From the NCBI RefSeq assembly GCF_004355225.1, contig NZ_CP037933.1, positions 2,728,001-2,792,000 on the forward strand: a stretch of 64,000 nt of DNA. The letters are read 5' to 3'. Under the pieces are notes generated by a model, which was not told the DNA's origin, made no database searches, and worked only from the letters and a program-made list of their open reading frames with translations. This DNA is from Flavobacterium nackdongense (GTDB lineage: Bacteria; Bacteroidota; Bacteroidia; Flavobacteriales; Flavobacteriaceae). The stretch's first letter is position 1; each line of letters starts with the position of its first letter. Positions 33,537-44,100 of this stretch are shown here, piece after piece. A program made the position numbers and the translations under genes.

Positions 33537-34880
33537 ATGTCACAAAGTATTACTTCATTCATTGAATCGGTTGCAAAAAGAAATGCTAACGAACCTGAAT
33601 TCATGCAGGCAGTACAAGAAGTTGCAGAAACTGTAATTCCTTTTATTGAAGAGAATAAAAAATACCAAAACAAAATGCTTTTGGAACGAATGGTCGAGTC
33701 TGAGCGTGTAATCATGTTTAGAATAGTTTGGACCGATGATAAAGGCGAAACGCAGGTAAACAGAGGATACCGAATCCAGATGAACTCTGCCATCGGACCC
33801 TACAAAGGAGGAATTCGTTTTCATCCTTCCGTAAATTTAAGCATTTTGAAATTTCTTGCGTTCGAGCAAACATTCAAAAACAGTTTAACAACATTACCAA
33901 TGGGCGGCGGAAAAGGTGGCGCAGATTTTGACCCGAAAGGGAAATCAGACAATGAAGTGATGCGTTTCTGTCAAGCATTTATGACGGAGTTATCTAAACA
34001 TATTGGTGCAAATACAGACGTACCTGCCGGAGATATTGGCGTAGGAGGTAGAGAGGTGGGCTTTATGTTTGGACAATACAAAAGACTCAGAAATGAATTT
34101 ACAGGGGTTTTAACTGGAAAAGGAATTTCATTTGGAGGGTCTTTGGTTAGACCTGAAGCAACAGGATATGGCAATGTGTATTTTGCCAATAGTATGTTGC
34201 AAACCAAAGGAGATAGTTTTAAGGGAAAAACAGTGGTTGTTTCAGGTTCGGGAAATGTGGCTCAATATGCTGCAGAAAAAGCAACTCAACTTGGAGGTAA
34301 AGTGGTTACTATGTCCGATTCTGCAGGGTATATTTATGATGCCGATGGAATAGATGCTACGAAATTAGCCTACATCATGGAAATAAAAAATGAGTTAAGA
34401 GGACGAATCAGCGATTATCTAAGCAAATATCCTACTGCAAAATACTTTGCAGGAAAACGACCTTGGGAAGTGAAATGTGATATTGCATTACCTTGTGCTA
34501 CCCAAAACGAATTGAATGAAGAAGAAGCAAAAATGCTAGTGGCCAATGGTTGTATTTGCGTTTCAGAAGGAGCCAATATGCCTACAACACCAGAAGCCGT
34601 GCACGTTTTTCAAAAAGCGAAAATTTTATTTGCACCTGGAAAAGCATCAAATGCGGGCGGAGTAGCAACTTCAGGACTTGAAATGTCTCAAAATTCGCTA
34701 CGATTAAGCTGGTCATCTGAAGAAGTTGACGAAAAACTGAAAGGAATTATGTTGGCTATTCACGCCTCTTGCGTAAAATACGGTACAGATGCAGCGGGTT
34801 ATGTTGATTATGTAAAAGGAGCGAATATCGCAGGGTTCGTAAAAGTAGCCGACGCTATGCTGGCACAAGGAGTGGTATAG
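33537..34880 (+). CDS. gdhA: NADP-specific glutamate dehydrogenase
   Basis: 447 residues, the hexameric bacterial GDH length. It interconverts 2-oxoglutarate + ammonia and glutamate. Active-site segments: GYRIQMNSAIGPYKGGIRFHPSVNLS, PMGGGKGGADFDPKGKSD (catalytic Lys), DVPAGDIGVGGREVGFMFGQYK, and the nucleotide-binding VVSGSGNVAQYAAEKA. NADP preference is inferred from closest family wording. Preceded by a promoter and a LacI-like palindrome; followed by a strong terminator. Confidence 0.95.
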   Translation: MSQSITSFIESVAKRNANEPEFMQAVQEVAETVIPFIEENKKYQNKMLLERMVESERVIMFRIVWTDDKGETQVNRGYRIQMNSAIGPYKGGIRFHPSVNLSILKFLAFEQTFKNSLTTLPMGGGKGGADFDPKGKSDNEVMRFCQAFMTELSKHIGANTDVPAGDIGVGGREVGFMFGQYKRLRNEFTGVLTGKGISFGGSLVRPEATGYGNVYFANSMLQTKGDSFKGKTVVVSGSGNVAQYAAEKATQLGGKVVTMSDSAGYIYDADGIDATKLAYIMEIKNELRGRISDYLSKYPTAKYFAGKRPWEVKCDIALPCATQNELNEEEAKMLVANGCICVSEGANMPTTPEAVHVFQKAKILFAPGKASNAGGVATSGLEMSQNSLRLSWSSEEVDEKLKGIMLAIHASCVKYGTDAAGYVDYVKGANIAGFVKVADAMLAQGVV

Positions 34881-34902
34881 ACTGAACTTATAAATTATAG
34901 GA

Positions 34903-34952
34903 GGCCTTCATTTTTTTCTGAAAATTCAGATTAGAAATGAAGGTCTTTTTTT
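34903..34952 (+). terminator. Terminator of gdhA
   Basis: GGCCTTCATTT (34903-34913) pairs with AAATGAAGGTC (34935-34945), with an inner TCTG/CAGA stem, followed by seven T. Confidence 0.85.
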
Positions 34953-34984
34953 ATGTAACAAAATCCAATTACTTTCGTTTGTAT

Positions 34985-34992
34985 TATATTTG
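34985..34992 (+). promoter_or_regulatory. Putative -7 element of the porZ-recO transcript
   Basis: TATATTTG. A GTG at 34992 overlaps it, so translation should start at ATG 35013 instead. Confidence 0.55.
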
Positions 34993-35012
34993 TGAACGAA
35001 ATAGAATTCATA

Positions 35013-37310
35013 ATGACAAAAAACAGATTTCGATATCTTATACTGCTTCTCTTTTTGCAAATAGGTTTCGCCCAAAACACGCTGCTTTGGCAAGGCTATT
35101 TCTCGTACAATGATATCAAAGATATTTCGCAATCGTCAACCTTTGTATTGGCTGCCTCGGAAAATGCCTTGTTTTCGAATCAGCTGAGCACCAATCAAAT
35201 TAAAACCACAACCACCATCGACGGGCTTTCAGGACAAACCATTACGTCCTTGTATTACAGTCCTACGTCCAACAAAACCCTAGTCGGCTATGAAAATGGA
35301 TTGTTGATTGTTATCAATCAAGCCGATGGGAGTATGCTCAATATTGTAGATATTATTAACAAACAACTGCCAGCCAACCTAAAACGTATCAATCATTTTA
35401 TGGAATACCAAGGGATTGTCTATGTTTCTTGCGATTTCGGAATCGTGCAATTTAATTTAGCTACATTGCTATTTGGAGATACTTATTTTATTGGGAATAA
35501 TGGGTCCGAAATACGAGTTACACAAACCACAGTTTTTAATGGTTTTATGTATGCAGCTACGATAGACGGTATAAGAAGAGCCGATATTACTAATAAAAAT
35601 TTAATCGATTTTAATCAATGGTCACAGATTGCCACTGGCAGTTGGTCGAGTGTAGAGGCTTTCACTACAGAACTTATAGCGATAAATAGTGCCGGAAATA
35701 TTCACAAATACAATGCAGGATCCAATTCGTTTATCAGCTATTTACAACTGCCACAAGCGGCAGTCGATATGCGAAATTCTGGTTCATATTTAGTTATTAC
35801 GACCCCAACTAGCGTCTATGTTTATAACCAACAATTGGTTCTTGTTCGTCAGATTAATAGCAATCAAGTCGTTGATGCAACAGTGAGTTTTAGCTGTGCC
35901 ACAACTATAGATGATATCATTTATGTTGGTACTACAGATAGTGGTATTTATAGCACATCCATTTCAGTGTCCTCAGCACTAAAAAACACAAAGCCTTCGG
36001 GTCCTGCAAGGAATAATATTTTTGCTTTTCAAGTGGCTACAACTTCAGTTTGGGCAGTTTATGGTGATTATGATTTATTTTATAATCCTTACAGACTAGA
36101 CAGCTACGGGATTAGTAAATACGGCGAAAATGGATGGTTGAATATTCCTTACGAAAAAGTATTTGGAGCAAAATCAATGGTAAGAGTAGCTGTGAATCCT
36201 GCAAAAGAGAACGAAATATATGTCAGTTCTTTTTTCTCTGGTTTACTAAAAATTGTTGATGATGAACCAAAAATTTTATACAATCAGACCAATAGCGGGT
36301 TGGAATCACTTATACTTGTGCCGCCAAATCCAAGTTATATTGACATTAGAATAAATGGGACAGCATTTGATAAATCTGGTAATCTATGGATTACCAATAG
36401 TTTGATAAAAAATGGACTTAAAACACTAACTACTTCAGGTCAATGGCAAAGCTTTTCTTTAGATAAAATTTTAATGGACAGTTCAAGAACTAATTATAAT
36501 AGATTGTCTATCGATAATAATGGCACAAAATGGATAGCAACAGATAAAGATGGTCTAGTTGGTTTTAACGAAAAAAACAATGTTTTTAAAAAAATTACAA
36601 TTGGCACAGACACTGGAAATTTACCAACTACTGATGTTCGAGTGGCTGCACTAGATAACAACAATCAACTTTGGATAGGAACTACAAAGGGATTAAGAGT
36701 TTTGTCTAATGTAAATAGTTTTTTGACAGAGGATCAATTAACAACAAAAGCAATTATCATTCTTGAGGATAATTTAGCTCAAGAATTGATGTACGAACAA
36801 TTTATTACTGATATAGTTGTAGATGGAGCCAATAATAAATGGATTGGCACAGCTGATTCTGGGGTATTTCTAGTTTCGCCAAACGGACAGGAAACCAAAT
36901 ATCATTTTACAGAAACCAATTCGCCTTTACCAAGTAATGCCATAAATGATATTGATATAAATAGTACAACAGGCGAAGTTTTTATTGCCACATCAAAAGG
37001 AATGGTTTCTTTCAAAGGAGTAGCTACAGGAGCCAATGAAGATTTAAATAGTGTATTTGTATATCCCAATCCTGTTCGACCAGAATATGAGGGAACAGTA
37101 AAAATATCAGGATTAATAGATAAAGCTACTGTAAAAATAACCGATATTGAAGGAAATTTAGTTTATGAAACCACTTCCGAAGGTGGAACAATTGAATGGG
37201 ATACCACTGCTTTTGGAAAACACAAAGTGGCTTCTGGAGTGTATATGGTTTTTATTTCGGCACAAGATGGTATTGAAACTAAAGTAAAAAAAATAATGAT
37301 AATAAGATAA
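35013..37310 (+). CDS. porZ: PorZ-like type IX secretion system beta-propeller protein
   Basis: 765 residues from ATG 35013 (signal MTKNRFRYLILLLFLQIGFAQ). Two beta-propeller regions (about 25-350 and 370-670) contain recurring two-component-regulator propeller repeats (DNNNQLWIGTTKGLRVL, GANNKWIGTADSGVFL). The last 80 residues (VYPNPVRPEYEGTVKISGL...VASGVYMVFIS...KVKKIMIIR) are a T9SS type A C-terminal domain. PorZ is part of the T9SS attachment complex on the outer surface and in Porphyromonas binds the anchor lipopolysaccharide. Neighbourhood (recO downstream) fits porZ loci. The stop is followed directly by the next ATG with no spacer. Confidence 0.87.
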   Translation: MTKNRFRYLILLLFLQIGFAQNTLLWQGYFSYNDIKDISQSSTFVLAASENALFSNQLSTNQIKTTTTIDGLSGQTITSLYYSPTSNKTLVGYENGLLIVINQADGSMLNIVDIINKQLPANLKRINHFMEYQGIVYVSCDFGIVQFNLATLLFGDTYFIGNNGSEIRVTQTTVFNGFMYAATIDGIRRADITNKNLIDFNQWSQIATGSWSSVEAFTTELIAINSAGNIHKYNAGSNSFISYLQLPQAAVDMRNSGSYLVITTPTSVYVYNQQLVLVRQINSNQVVDATVSFSCATTIDDIIYVGTTDSGIYSTSISVSSALKNTKPSGPARNNIFAFQVATTSVWAVYGDYDLFYNPYRLDSYGISKYGENGWLNIPYEKVFGAKSMVRVAVNPAKENEIYVSSFFSGLLKIVDDEPKILYNQTNSGLESLILVPPNPSYIDIRINGTAFDKSGNLWITNSLIKNGLKTLTTSGQWQSFSLDKILMDSSRTNYNRLSIDNNGTKWIATDKDGLVGFNEKNNVFKKITIGTDTGNLPTTDVRVAALDNNNQLWIGTTKGLRVLSNVNSFLTEDQLTTKAIIILEDNLAQELMYEQFITDIVVDGANNKWIGTADSGVFLVSPNGQETKYHFTETNSPLPSNAINDIDINSTTGEVFIATSKGMVSFKGVATGANEDLNSVFVYPNPVRPEYEGTVKISGLIDKATVKITDIEGNLVYETTSEGGTIEWDTTAFGKHKVASGVYMVFISAQDGIETKVKKIMIIR

Positions 37311-38867
37311 ATGCCAAATAGTGTAAAACAAACAGCTGTTATAATTGGCGGTGGACCCGCTGGACTAACAGCAGCTTATGAACTCATAAAACATTCAGAT
37401 GTTTTGCCTATCGTTATAGAAATGAGTGAGTTTTGGGGAGGAATTTCTAGAACCGAAAATCATAATGGAAACCGAATAGACATTGGGGGACATCGTTTTT
37501 TTTCAAAATCTGAGATTGTTATGGATTGGTGGCAAGAAATTCTGCCCATATATTCAGATAACGCTTCAATTCAAATCTCGTATCAAAACAAATCAAAACA
37601 AATTGAAATTGAAGAAAGTAATATCTCTGACAAAGACGACAACATATTATTAGTTAGAAAAAGAAAATCTAGAATTTTTTTCAACAATAAATTTTTTGAT
37701 TACCCCATTAGTTTGTCCTTTCAAACTATTTTAAACCTTGGATTTTTTAATACATTTTTAATAGGTTTAAGTTATGCTAAAGCGGTTTTCTTTCCCATTA
37801 AAAAACAAATTACACTTGAACATTTTTTTATTAATCGGTTTGGTAACAGATTATATAAAACGTTTTTTAAAGATTATACCGAAAAAGTTTGGGGAGTTCC
37901 TTGTTCTGAAATTAGTTCTGAATGGGGTGCACAACGGATAAAAGGATTGTCTATTACTAAAACACTAACCAATGCGGTCAAAAATATTTTTAGAAACAGC
38001 AAAAGTGATTTAAGTCAAAAACATACCGAAACTTCCTTAATAGAATATTTTTTGTATCCTAAATATGGGCCAGGACAAATGTGGGAAACTGTCGCCGAAA
38101 AAGCAAAAAATGAAGGTGCAATTTTAAAGCAAAACAGCAAAATAACAGCCATAAATATAGATAAAAATAAGGTTACTAGTGTGATTGTAGAAAACAGGTT
38201 TACCAAAGAAAAGGAAACAATAGCCTGTGATTACTGCATCTCTACTATGCCAATACAAGAATTAATAAAAGGTTTGAGTTGCCCTGTTCCCTTAAAAGTA
38301 AAAGAAGTAGCAAATGGCTTACTATATCGTGATTTTGTTACTGTTGGCTTACTTTTAAACCAAATCAATTTTAAACTAGAGGATAATTGGATTTATATTC
38401 AGGAATCTTATGTGAAAGTGGGACGACTTCAAGTGTTTAATAATTGGAGTCCATTTATGGTTAATGACAGCACTAAAATTTGGGTGGGCTTAGAATATTT
38501 TTGCAATGAAATCGATGATCTTTGGCATTTTTCCGAATCCAAAATGATACAATTTGCTAGCGACGAAATGATACAATTAGGTTTTATTAATTCAGTTGAA
38601 AATGTTTTGGATGCCAAAGTGATTAAAGTTCCAAAAACCTATCCTGCCTATTTTGGGAGTTATTCTGAGTTTAATGAAATAAGGAATTTTACCGATTCTA
38701 TTGAAAATCTTTACTTGGTAGGAAGAAACGGAATGCATAAATACAATAATCAAGATCATTCTATGCTCACAGCGATGCAAGCCGTTCAAAACATAATAAA
38801 TAACCATAAGGATAAATCTAATATTTGGTCAATAAATACCGAAGAAGAATATCACGAACAAAAATAA
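37311..38867 (+). CDS. FAD-dependent oxidoreductase, UDP-galactopyranose mutase-like
   Basis: 518 residues. N-terminal FAD-binding [18 protein letters not shown], then [25 protein letters not shown], a pattern shared with UDP-galactopyranose mutase-like and other amine-oxidase-superfamily proteins in polysaccharide clusters. [21 protein letters not shown] and the C-terminal [27 protein letters not shown] (FAD contact) support the family. Probable role in modifying a sugar or polyprenyl intermediate for a surface glycan; exact reaction unknown. The ATG directly follows the porZ TAA, and the next gene starts 5 bases after the stop. Confidence 0.82.
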   Translation: MPNSVKQTAVIIGGGPAGLTAAYELIKHSDVLPIVIEMSEFWGGISRTENHNGNRIDIGGHRFFSKSEIVMDWWQEILPIYSDNASIQISYQNKSKQIEIEESNISDKDDNILLVRKRKSRIFFNNKFFDYPISLSFQTILNLGFFNTFLIGLSYAKAVFFPIKKQITLEHFFINRFGNRLYKTFFKDYTEKVWGVPCSEISSEWGAQRIKGLSITKTLTNAVKNIFRNSKSDLSQKHTETSLIEYFLYPKYGPGQMWETVAEKAKNEGAILKQNSKITAINIDKNKVTSVIVENRFTKEKETIACDYCISTMPIQELIKGLSCPVPLKVKEVANGLLYRDFVTVGLLLNQINFKLEDNWIYIQESYVKVGRLQVFNNWSPFMVNDSTKIWVGLEYFCNEIDDLWHFSESKMIQFASDEMIQLGFINSVENVLDAKVIKVPKTYPAYFGSYSEFNEIRNFTDSIENLYLVGRNGMHKYNNQDHSMLTAMQAVQNIINNHKDKSNIWSINTEEEYHEQK

Positions 38868-38872
38868 AAACA

Positions 38873-40162
38873 ATGCTATTTTCAAAAAATGATTTTACTA
38901 AATCCGAAAAAAAATTATTTCTAATAATTAGTGTTTTGTATTTCGTTTTTTTTATAGCAAGAATGGTTTCTAATATTTATTTTTTGACTGATTCTTACGA
39001 ATATTTTGAAGTTGCAAAAGCAATTCGAAATTTTACTTATTTTGAGCATTCAAATCATCCAGAATTATATACAAGAAGACCTTTTGTGTACCCTTTTTTC
39101 TTGTCTTTTTTCGTTGATTTCAATCCTGTGTTTGTAGTTGTTTTTCAAACTATTTTGAGTCTTTTCAATACTTTTATACTGTTTAAAATATTAAAACAGT
39201 TTAACATTCAACTCACTAATAACCTGTTGATTCTCTTTTTATTTACTCCGTCTATTTTTATCTACGCCCAACTGCTGATGTCAGAATGGTTAGTAATGTT
39301 ATTTCTAACAATGCTTTTTTGGTTGCTTTCTCAAAAATGGACCCAAAATAATTTTGCTTATATTCAAATAATCACGGTTTTATTAGCCTTTACAAAGCCC
39401 ATTTTTTATCCATTTATCTATATAAACCTTATATTCTTTTTGGTTTATATGATAAAAAATAAGGTGTTTAGTTTTTGGCTGTTTTTACCAATAATTTGTC
39501 TGCAATTCTATTTAAATTTTAATAAAAACACAACAGGATATAGACATTTCTCCTCAATTGAAAACGCAAATTTAATAGACTATAATTTGTATTATTTTAA
39601 GTCTTCAACCCAATCCAAAGAACAAGCCGAGTTGTGGTTGAACTCCGTTTATAATGATAAAAAATATGTGGGGAAAAGTTTTAAAGAACAAAATAGTTAC
39701 CTCAAACAAATCGCAACTAACGAAATAAAGAAAAACTTTGTTCAATACTTTTTTTATCATTTTTATACAGCAATCAGAGGTGTTTTTGATCCAGGAAGGT
39801 TTGATTTAATGACCTTTTTTGAAAGAGAAACTGGACGTCAAGGCTTTTTGGAAATATTAAACAACGACAAACCTATTTGGGCTGCATTCAAAAATAAATT
39901 TGTATTCGTTTATTTGTTTTTAATTCCAATTTTTTTGACAAATTGTATCAAATGGTTTTATTTTTTAAAATACGTATTTTTCAATAAATTGATCTATAAT
40001 ATCTATTATTTCATAGTATTATTTGGCTATTATATATTGGTTTCTGGGCCTGTAAATTGTTCCAGATATATGATGCCTTTTCAGGGAATATTGATAGTTT
40101 TTGCTATTTTAGGAATACAATGTAAATCGAAGACTTCAAATCAAAAAACCTCAAATTGCTAG
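38873..40162 (+). CDS. GT-C-type (GT39-like) membrane glycosyltransferase, putative
   Basis: 429 residues from ATG 38873; an upstream TTG (38825) would lie inside the previous gene. About ten membrane helices. The first extracytoplasmic loop carries LTDSYEYFEVAKAI, a DxxY-type acidic motif like the catalytic Asp of GT-C enzymes, then TRRPFVYPFFLSFF. The C terminus has GPVNCSRYMMPFQGIL, resembling the RYxxPxxP ending of PMT/ArnT relatives. These use polyprenyl-phosphate sugars at the periplasmic face. Composition is very AT-rich compared with recO and ileS. The stop overlaps the recO start by 7 bases. Confidence 0.72.
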   Translation: MLFSKNDFTKSEKKLFLIISVLYFVFFIARMVSNIYFLTDSYEYFEVAKAIRNFTYFEHSNHPELYTRRPFVYPFFLSFFVDFNPVFVVVFQTILSLFNTFILFKILKQFNIQLTNNLLILFLFTPSIFIYAQLLMSEWLVMLFLTMLFWLLSQKWTQNNFAYIQIITVLLAFTKPIFYPFIYINLIFFLVYMIKNKVFSFWLFLPIICLQFYLNFNKNTTGYRHFSSIENANLIDYNLYYFKSSTQSKEQAELWLNSVYNDKKYVGKSFKEQNSYLKQIATNEIKKNFVQYFFYHFYTAIRGVFDPGRFDLMTFFERETGRQGFLEILNNDKPIWAAFKNKFVFVYLFLIPIFLTNCIKWFYFLKYVFFNKLIYNIYYFIVLFGYYILVSGPVNCSRYMMPFQGILIVFAILGIQCKSKTSNQKTSNC

Positions 40163-40869
40163 TCAAAACCAAAGCCATCGTCCTTTCTTCTCTTAAATAC
40201 CAAGAGAAAAGCTTGATTGTAAAATGTTTTACGCAATCCAGTGGTTTGAAAACATATTTTGTTCGCGACGCGTTTTCCTCTAGAAAATCCAACCAAAAAA
40301 TAGCTTATTTCCAACCGTTGACTATTCTCGAAATTGAAGCGGTTCATAAAAACAAAGGAACATTAGAAAACTTCAAGGAAATTAAAATTGCTACACCATT
40401 TCAATCCATACATTCCAATATTTTCAAAAGTACGATTGTGATGTTTATTTCCGAAATTTTGCACCATTCCATTCACGAAGAAGAAAAAAATGAACCTCTT
40501 TTTACCTTTTTAGAAACCGCTTTAATCTGGCTCGACAATCACGATGAAATGGCTAATTTTCACCTGATTCTACTGCTTGAAACGACCAAATATCTCGGTT
40601 TTTATCCAGATATTTCCGAAATGGAATTCCCTTTTTTTGATGCCAATGAAGGTGTTTTCACCCCATTTCACGGTCTTGGTTCGTTGACAGAACACGAAAC
40701 CAATCTCTTCAAAAAACTCATTGTTTTAAAATTTGACAACGACCAAAAAATCTTTCACGTGATCGAAAGACAAATCCTTCTGAAAATCTTGATTGATTAT
40801 TACACCTTCCATCTCGATGGTTTCCGAAAACCAAAATCTTTGGAGGTTTTAAAAGAAATTTTTTCTTGA
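40156..40869 (+). CDS. recO: DNA repair protein RecO
   Basis: 237 residues, normal for RecO. It loads RecA with RecF/RecR in recombinational repair. N-terminal OB-fold region MLVKTKAIVLSSLKYQEKSLIVKCFTQSSGLKTYFV is characteristic; the remainder is the helical domain. A TTG start overlaps the upstream gene by 7 bases, implying translational coupling. Bacteroidota RecO commonly lacks the zinc cysteines, and none are seen here. Confidence 0.93.
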   Translation: MLVKTKAIVLSSLKYQEKSLIVKCFTQSSGLKTYFVRDAFSSRKSNQKIAYFQPLTILEIEAVHKNKGTLENFKEIKIATPFQSIHSNIFKSTIVMFISEILHHSIHEEEKNEPLFTFLETALIWLDNHDEMANFHLILLLETTKYLGFYPDISEMEFPFFDANEGVFTPFHGLGSLTEHETNLFKKLIVLKFDNDQKIFHVIERQILLKILIDYYTFHLDGFRKPKSLEVLKEIFS

Positions 40870-40878
40870 AATGATTCT

Positions 40879-40990
40879 TGAATGCAGATTAACGAATCTT
40901 GATTGTAGATTTTGTTGGTAAAAAAACTTCTATTTATCAGGTTCACGGAAATCTGCAATCAAGAATCGTTAATCAAAAATCTGCAATCAA
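40879..40990. repeat. Four copies of a 12-base unit forming a long inverted repeat
   Basis: Units: TTGAATGCAGAT (40879-40890), TTGATTGTAGAT (40899-40910), ATCTGCAATCAA (40951-40962) and ATCTGCAATCAA (40979-40990); the last two are inverted relative to the first two. Arms 40887-40912 and 40949-40974 match at 24 of 26 positions around a 36-base loop. It occupies most of the recO-ileS gap and may act as a terminator for recO or be a mobile intergenic repeat. Confidence 0.7.
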
Positions 40991-41072
40991 AATTTTAATT
41001 TCATTTCATTGATTTCCTGTTTTTGTGGCAAACAAAAACCCTAAAATTTATGGTCAATAAATCAAAATTCCT

Positions 41073-41080
41073 TACTTTCG
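41073..41080 (+). promoter_or_regulatory. Near-consensus -7 element of ileS
   Basis: TACTTTCG, one mismatch to TAnnTTTG, 25 bases before the ileS ATG. The same variant ending TTCG precedes mscL. Confidence 0.4.
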
Positions 41081-41105
41081 CACCGCGATTAAAGAAAAGG
41101 ATAAA

Positions 41106-44100
41106 ATGAGCATAAAATTTACTGAATACAAAGGACTTAACTTGCCTACTGTGGCTTCAGAAGTCCTTGATTTTTGGAAAAAAGAAAACATATTTGAAAA
41201 GAGTGTCACCACTCGAGAAGGCAACCTACCATTTGTATTTTTTGAAGGCCCTCCTTCGGCCAATGGATTGCCTGGAATTCACCACGTGATGGCACGTGCC
41301 ATCAAAGATATTTTTTGTCGCTATAAAACCCAAAAAGGTTTCCAAGTGAAGCGTAAAGCAGGCTGGGACACACACGGATTACCTGTAGAATTGGGTACTG
41401 AAGCCACTTTAGGCATTACCAAAGAAGATATCGGAAAAACTATTTCTGTAGCTGAATACAACGAAGCTTGCAAAAAAACCGTGATGCGTTACACCGATGT
41501 GTGGAACGATTTGACCGAAAAAATGGGTTATTGGGTGGATATGGAAGATCCGTATGTGACTTACAAATCCAAGTATATGGAAACCGTTTGGTGGATTTTG
41601 AAGCAAATCTACAACAAGGATTTGATGTACAAAGGCTACACGATTCAGCCGTATTCGCCAAAAGCAGGAACAGGTTTGTCATCTCACGAAGTGAACCAAC
41701 CAGGAAGTTACCGTGATGTAACGGACACTACGATAGTTGCCCAATTCAAAACATTGAACGAAACTTTACCGAGTTTTCTTCAAGGATTTGGTGATATTCA
41801 TATTTTGGCTTGGACGACAACTCCTTGGACTTTGCCATCAAACACCGCTTTGACCGTTGGTCCAAAAATCGATTATGCTTTAGTTGAAACTTTCAATCAA
41901 TATACTTTCCGTCCTGTTAAAGTAATTTTGGCTAAAAACTTGGTTGGGAAGCAATTTGGAAAAGGATTTTTTCCTAGTAATGAAGCTGCCGATTTTGAAA
42001 ATTTCAAAGAAGGAGACAAGAAAATTCCATACCAAATCCTAGCCGAATGTAAAGGCGCTGATTTAGTTGGAATTCGTTACGAACAATTGATGCAATTGGC
42101 TTTGCCATACCAAAATGCAGAAAATGCTTTCCGAGTAATTTCAGGAGATTTTGTGACTACCGAAGATGGAACAGGAATTGTACACACCGCGCCAACATTT
42201 GGTGCCGATGATGCCAAAGTAGCCAAAGAAGCGATTCCCGAAGTGCCACCAATGTTGGTTTTAGATGAAAACGGAAACCCAGTTCCATTAGTAAATTTGC
42301 AAGGAAAATTCATCGATGGTTTAGGAAATTATTCTGGCAAATACGTCAAAAACGAATATTATTCAAACGCCGACGCTCCAGAACGTTCTGCCGATGTGGA
42401 AATTGCCATTCAGTTAAAAGAAGAAAATAAAGCGTTCAAAGTGGAGAAATACGTGCACAGTTACCCACATTGCTGGAGAACCGACACGCCAATTTTATAT
42501 TATCCACTAGATTCTTGGTTTATCAAAATCACGGAAGTTCGAGACAGAATGTTCGAATTGAACGAAACCATCAATTGGAAGCCCAAAGCAACTGGAGAAG
42601 GACGTTTCGGGAATTGGTTGAAAAACGCCAACGATTGGAACTTGTCGCGTTCTCGTTTTTGGGGAATTCCGTTGCCAATATGGAGAAACGAAGAAGGTAC
42701 AGAAGAAATGTTAATCGGTTCTGTTGAAGAATTATACAATGAAATCGAAAAATCTATCGCTGCAGGTTTCCAAAAGGAAAATCCTTTCAAAGGTTTCGAA
42801 ATTGGAAATATGGATGATGCGAACTATGATTTAGTTGATTTGCACAAAAATGTGGTGGATGAAATCACCTTGGTTTCGGCTTCCGGAAAACCAATGAAGC
42901 GCGAATCCGATTTGATTGACGTTTGGTTCGATTCCGGTTCAATGCCTTATGCACAATGGCATTATCCTTTTGAAAATAAAGACAAAATTGATGGAAATAA
43001 AGACTTCCCAGCTGATTTCATAGCTGAAGGAGTAGATCAAACTCGAGGTTGGTTTTATACCTTGCACGCTATCGCAACCTTGGTTTTTGACAAGCCATCC
43101 TATAAAAATGTAGTTTCAAACGGTTTAGTTTTAGACAAAAACGGACAAAAAATGTCCAAACGTTTAGGTAATGCGACAGATCCATTCGAAACAATAAAGG
43201 AATACGGTCCAGATGCCACGCGCTGGTATATGATTTCGAATGCAAATCCTTGGGACAATTTGAAATTTGATATCGAAGGAATTGCTGAGGTTCGTCGTAA
43301 ATTCTTCGGAACATTATACAACACTTATTCTTTCTTTGCATTATATGCCAATATCGATAATTTCACTTATGCAGAAGAAGAGGTCCCACTAAACCAAAGA
43401 CCAGAAATCGACCGTTGGATTATTTCAGAGTTAAACACATTGGTAAAAGTGGTGGACGAAGCTTATGCCGATTATGAACCAACCAAAGCGGCTCGTGCCA
43501 TTTCAGAATTTGTACAGGAAAATTTGAGCAACTGGTACGTGCGTTTGTGTCGTCGTCGTTTTTGGAAAGGCGATTACGCACAAGATAAAATTGCAGCATA
43601 TCAAACATTATATACTTGTTTATTGACGGTAAGTAAACTAGGCGCTCCTGTAGCTCCGTTCTTTATGGACAAGCTCTATAGAGATTTGATTATGGCAACG
43701 ATCCCGACGCTTCGGGACGAAAAATTTGATTCGGTACACTTGTCTACATTTCCTATTTCAGTTGAAAACTTTGTTGATAAATCGTTGGAGAGCAAAATGC
43801 AGAAGGCACAGACCATTTCCTCATTGGTTTTATCACTTCGAAAAAAGGAAATGATTAAGGTACGTCAGCCACTGCAAAAGGTAATGATTCCGGTACTTGA
43901 CAAAGGTTTTAGAGCCGAAGTTGAAGCTGTTTCCGACCTCATAAAAGCCGAAGTAAATGTCAAAGAAATCGTGCTTTTGGATGATGCTTCAGGGATTTTG
44001 GTGAAACAAATTAAACCGAATTTCAAAGCACTTGGCCCACGATTTGGCAAAGATATGGGATTGATTGCCAAAGAGATACAATCTTTATCAGCTGCTCAGA

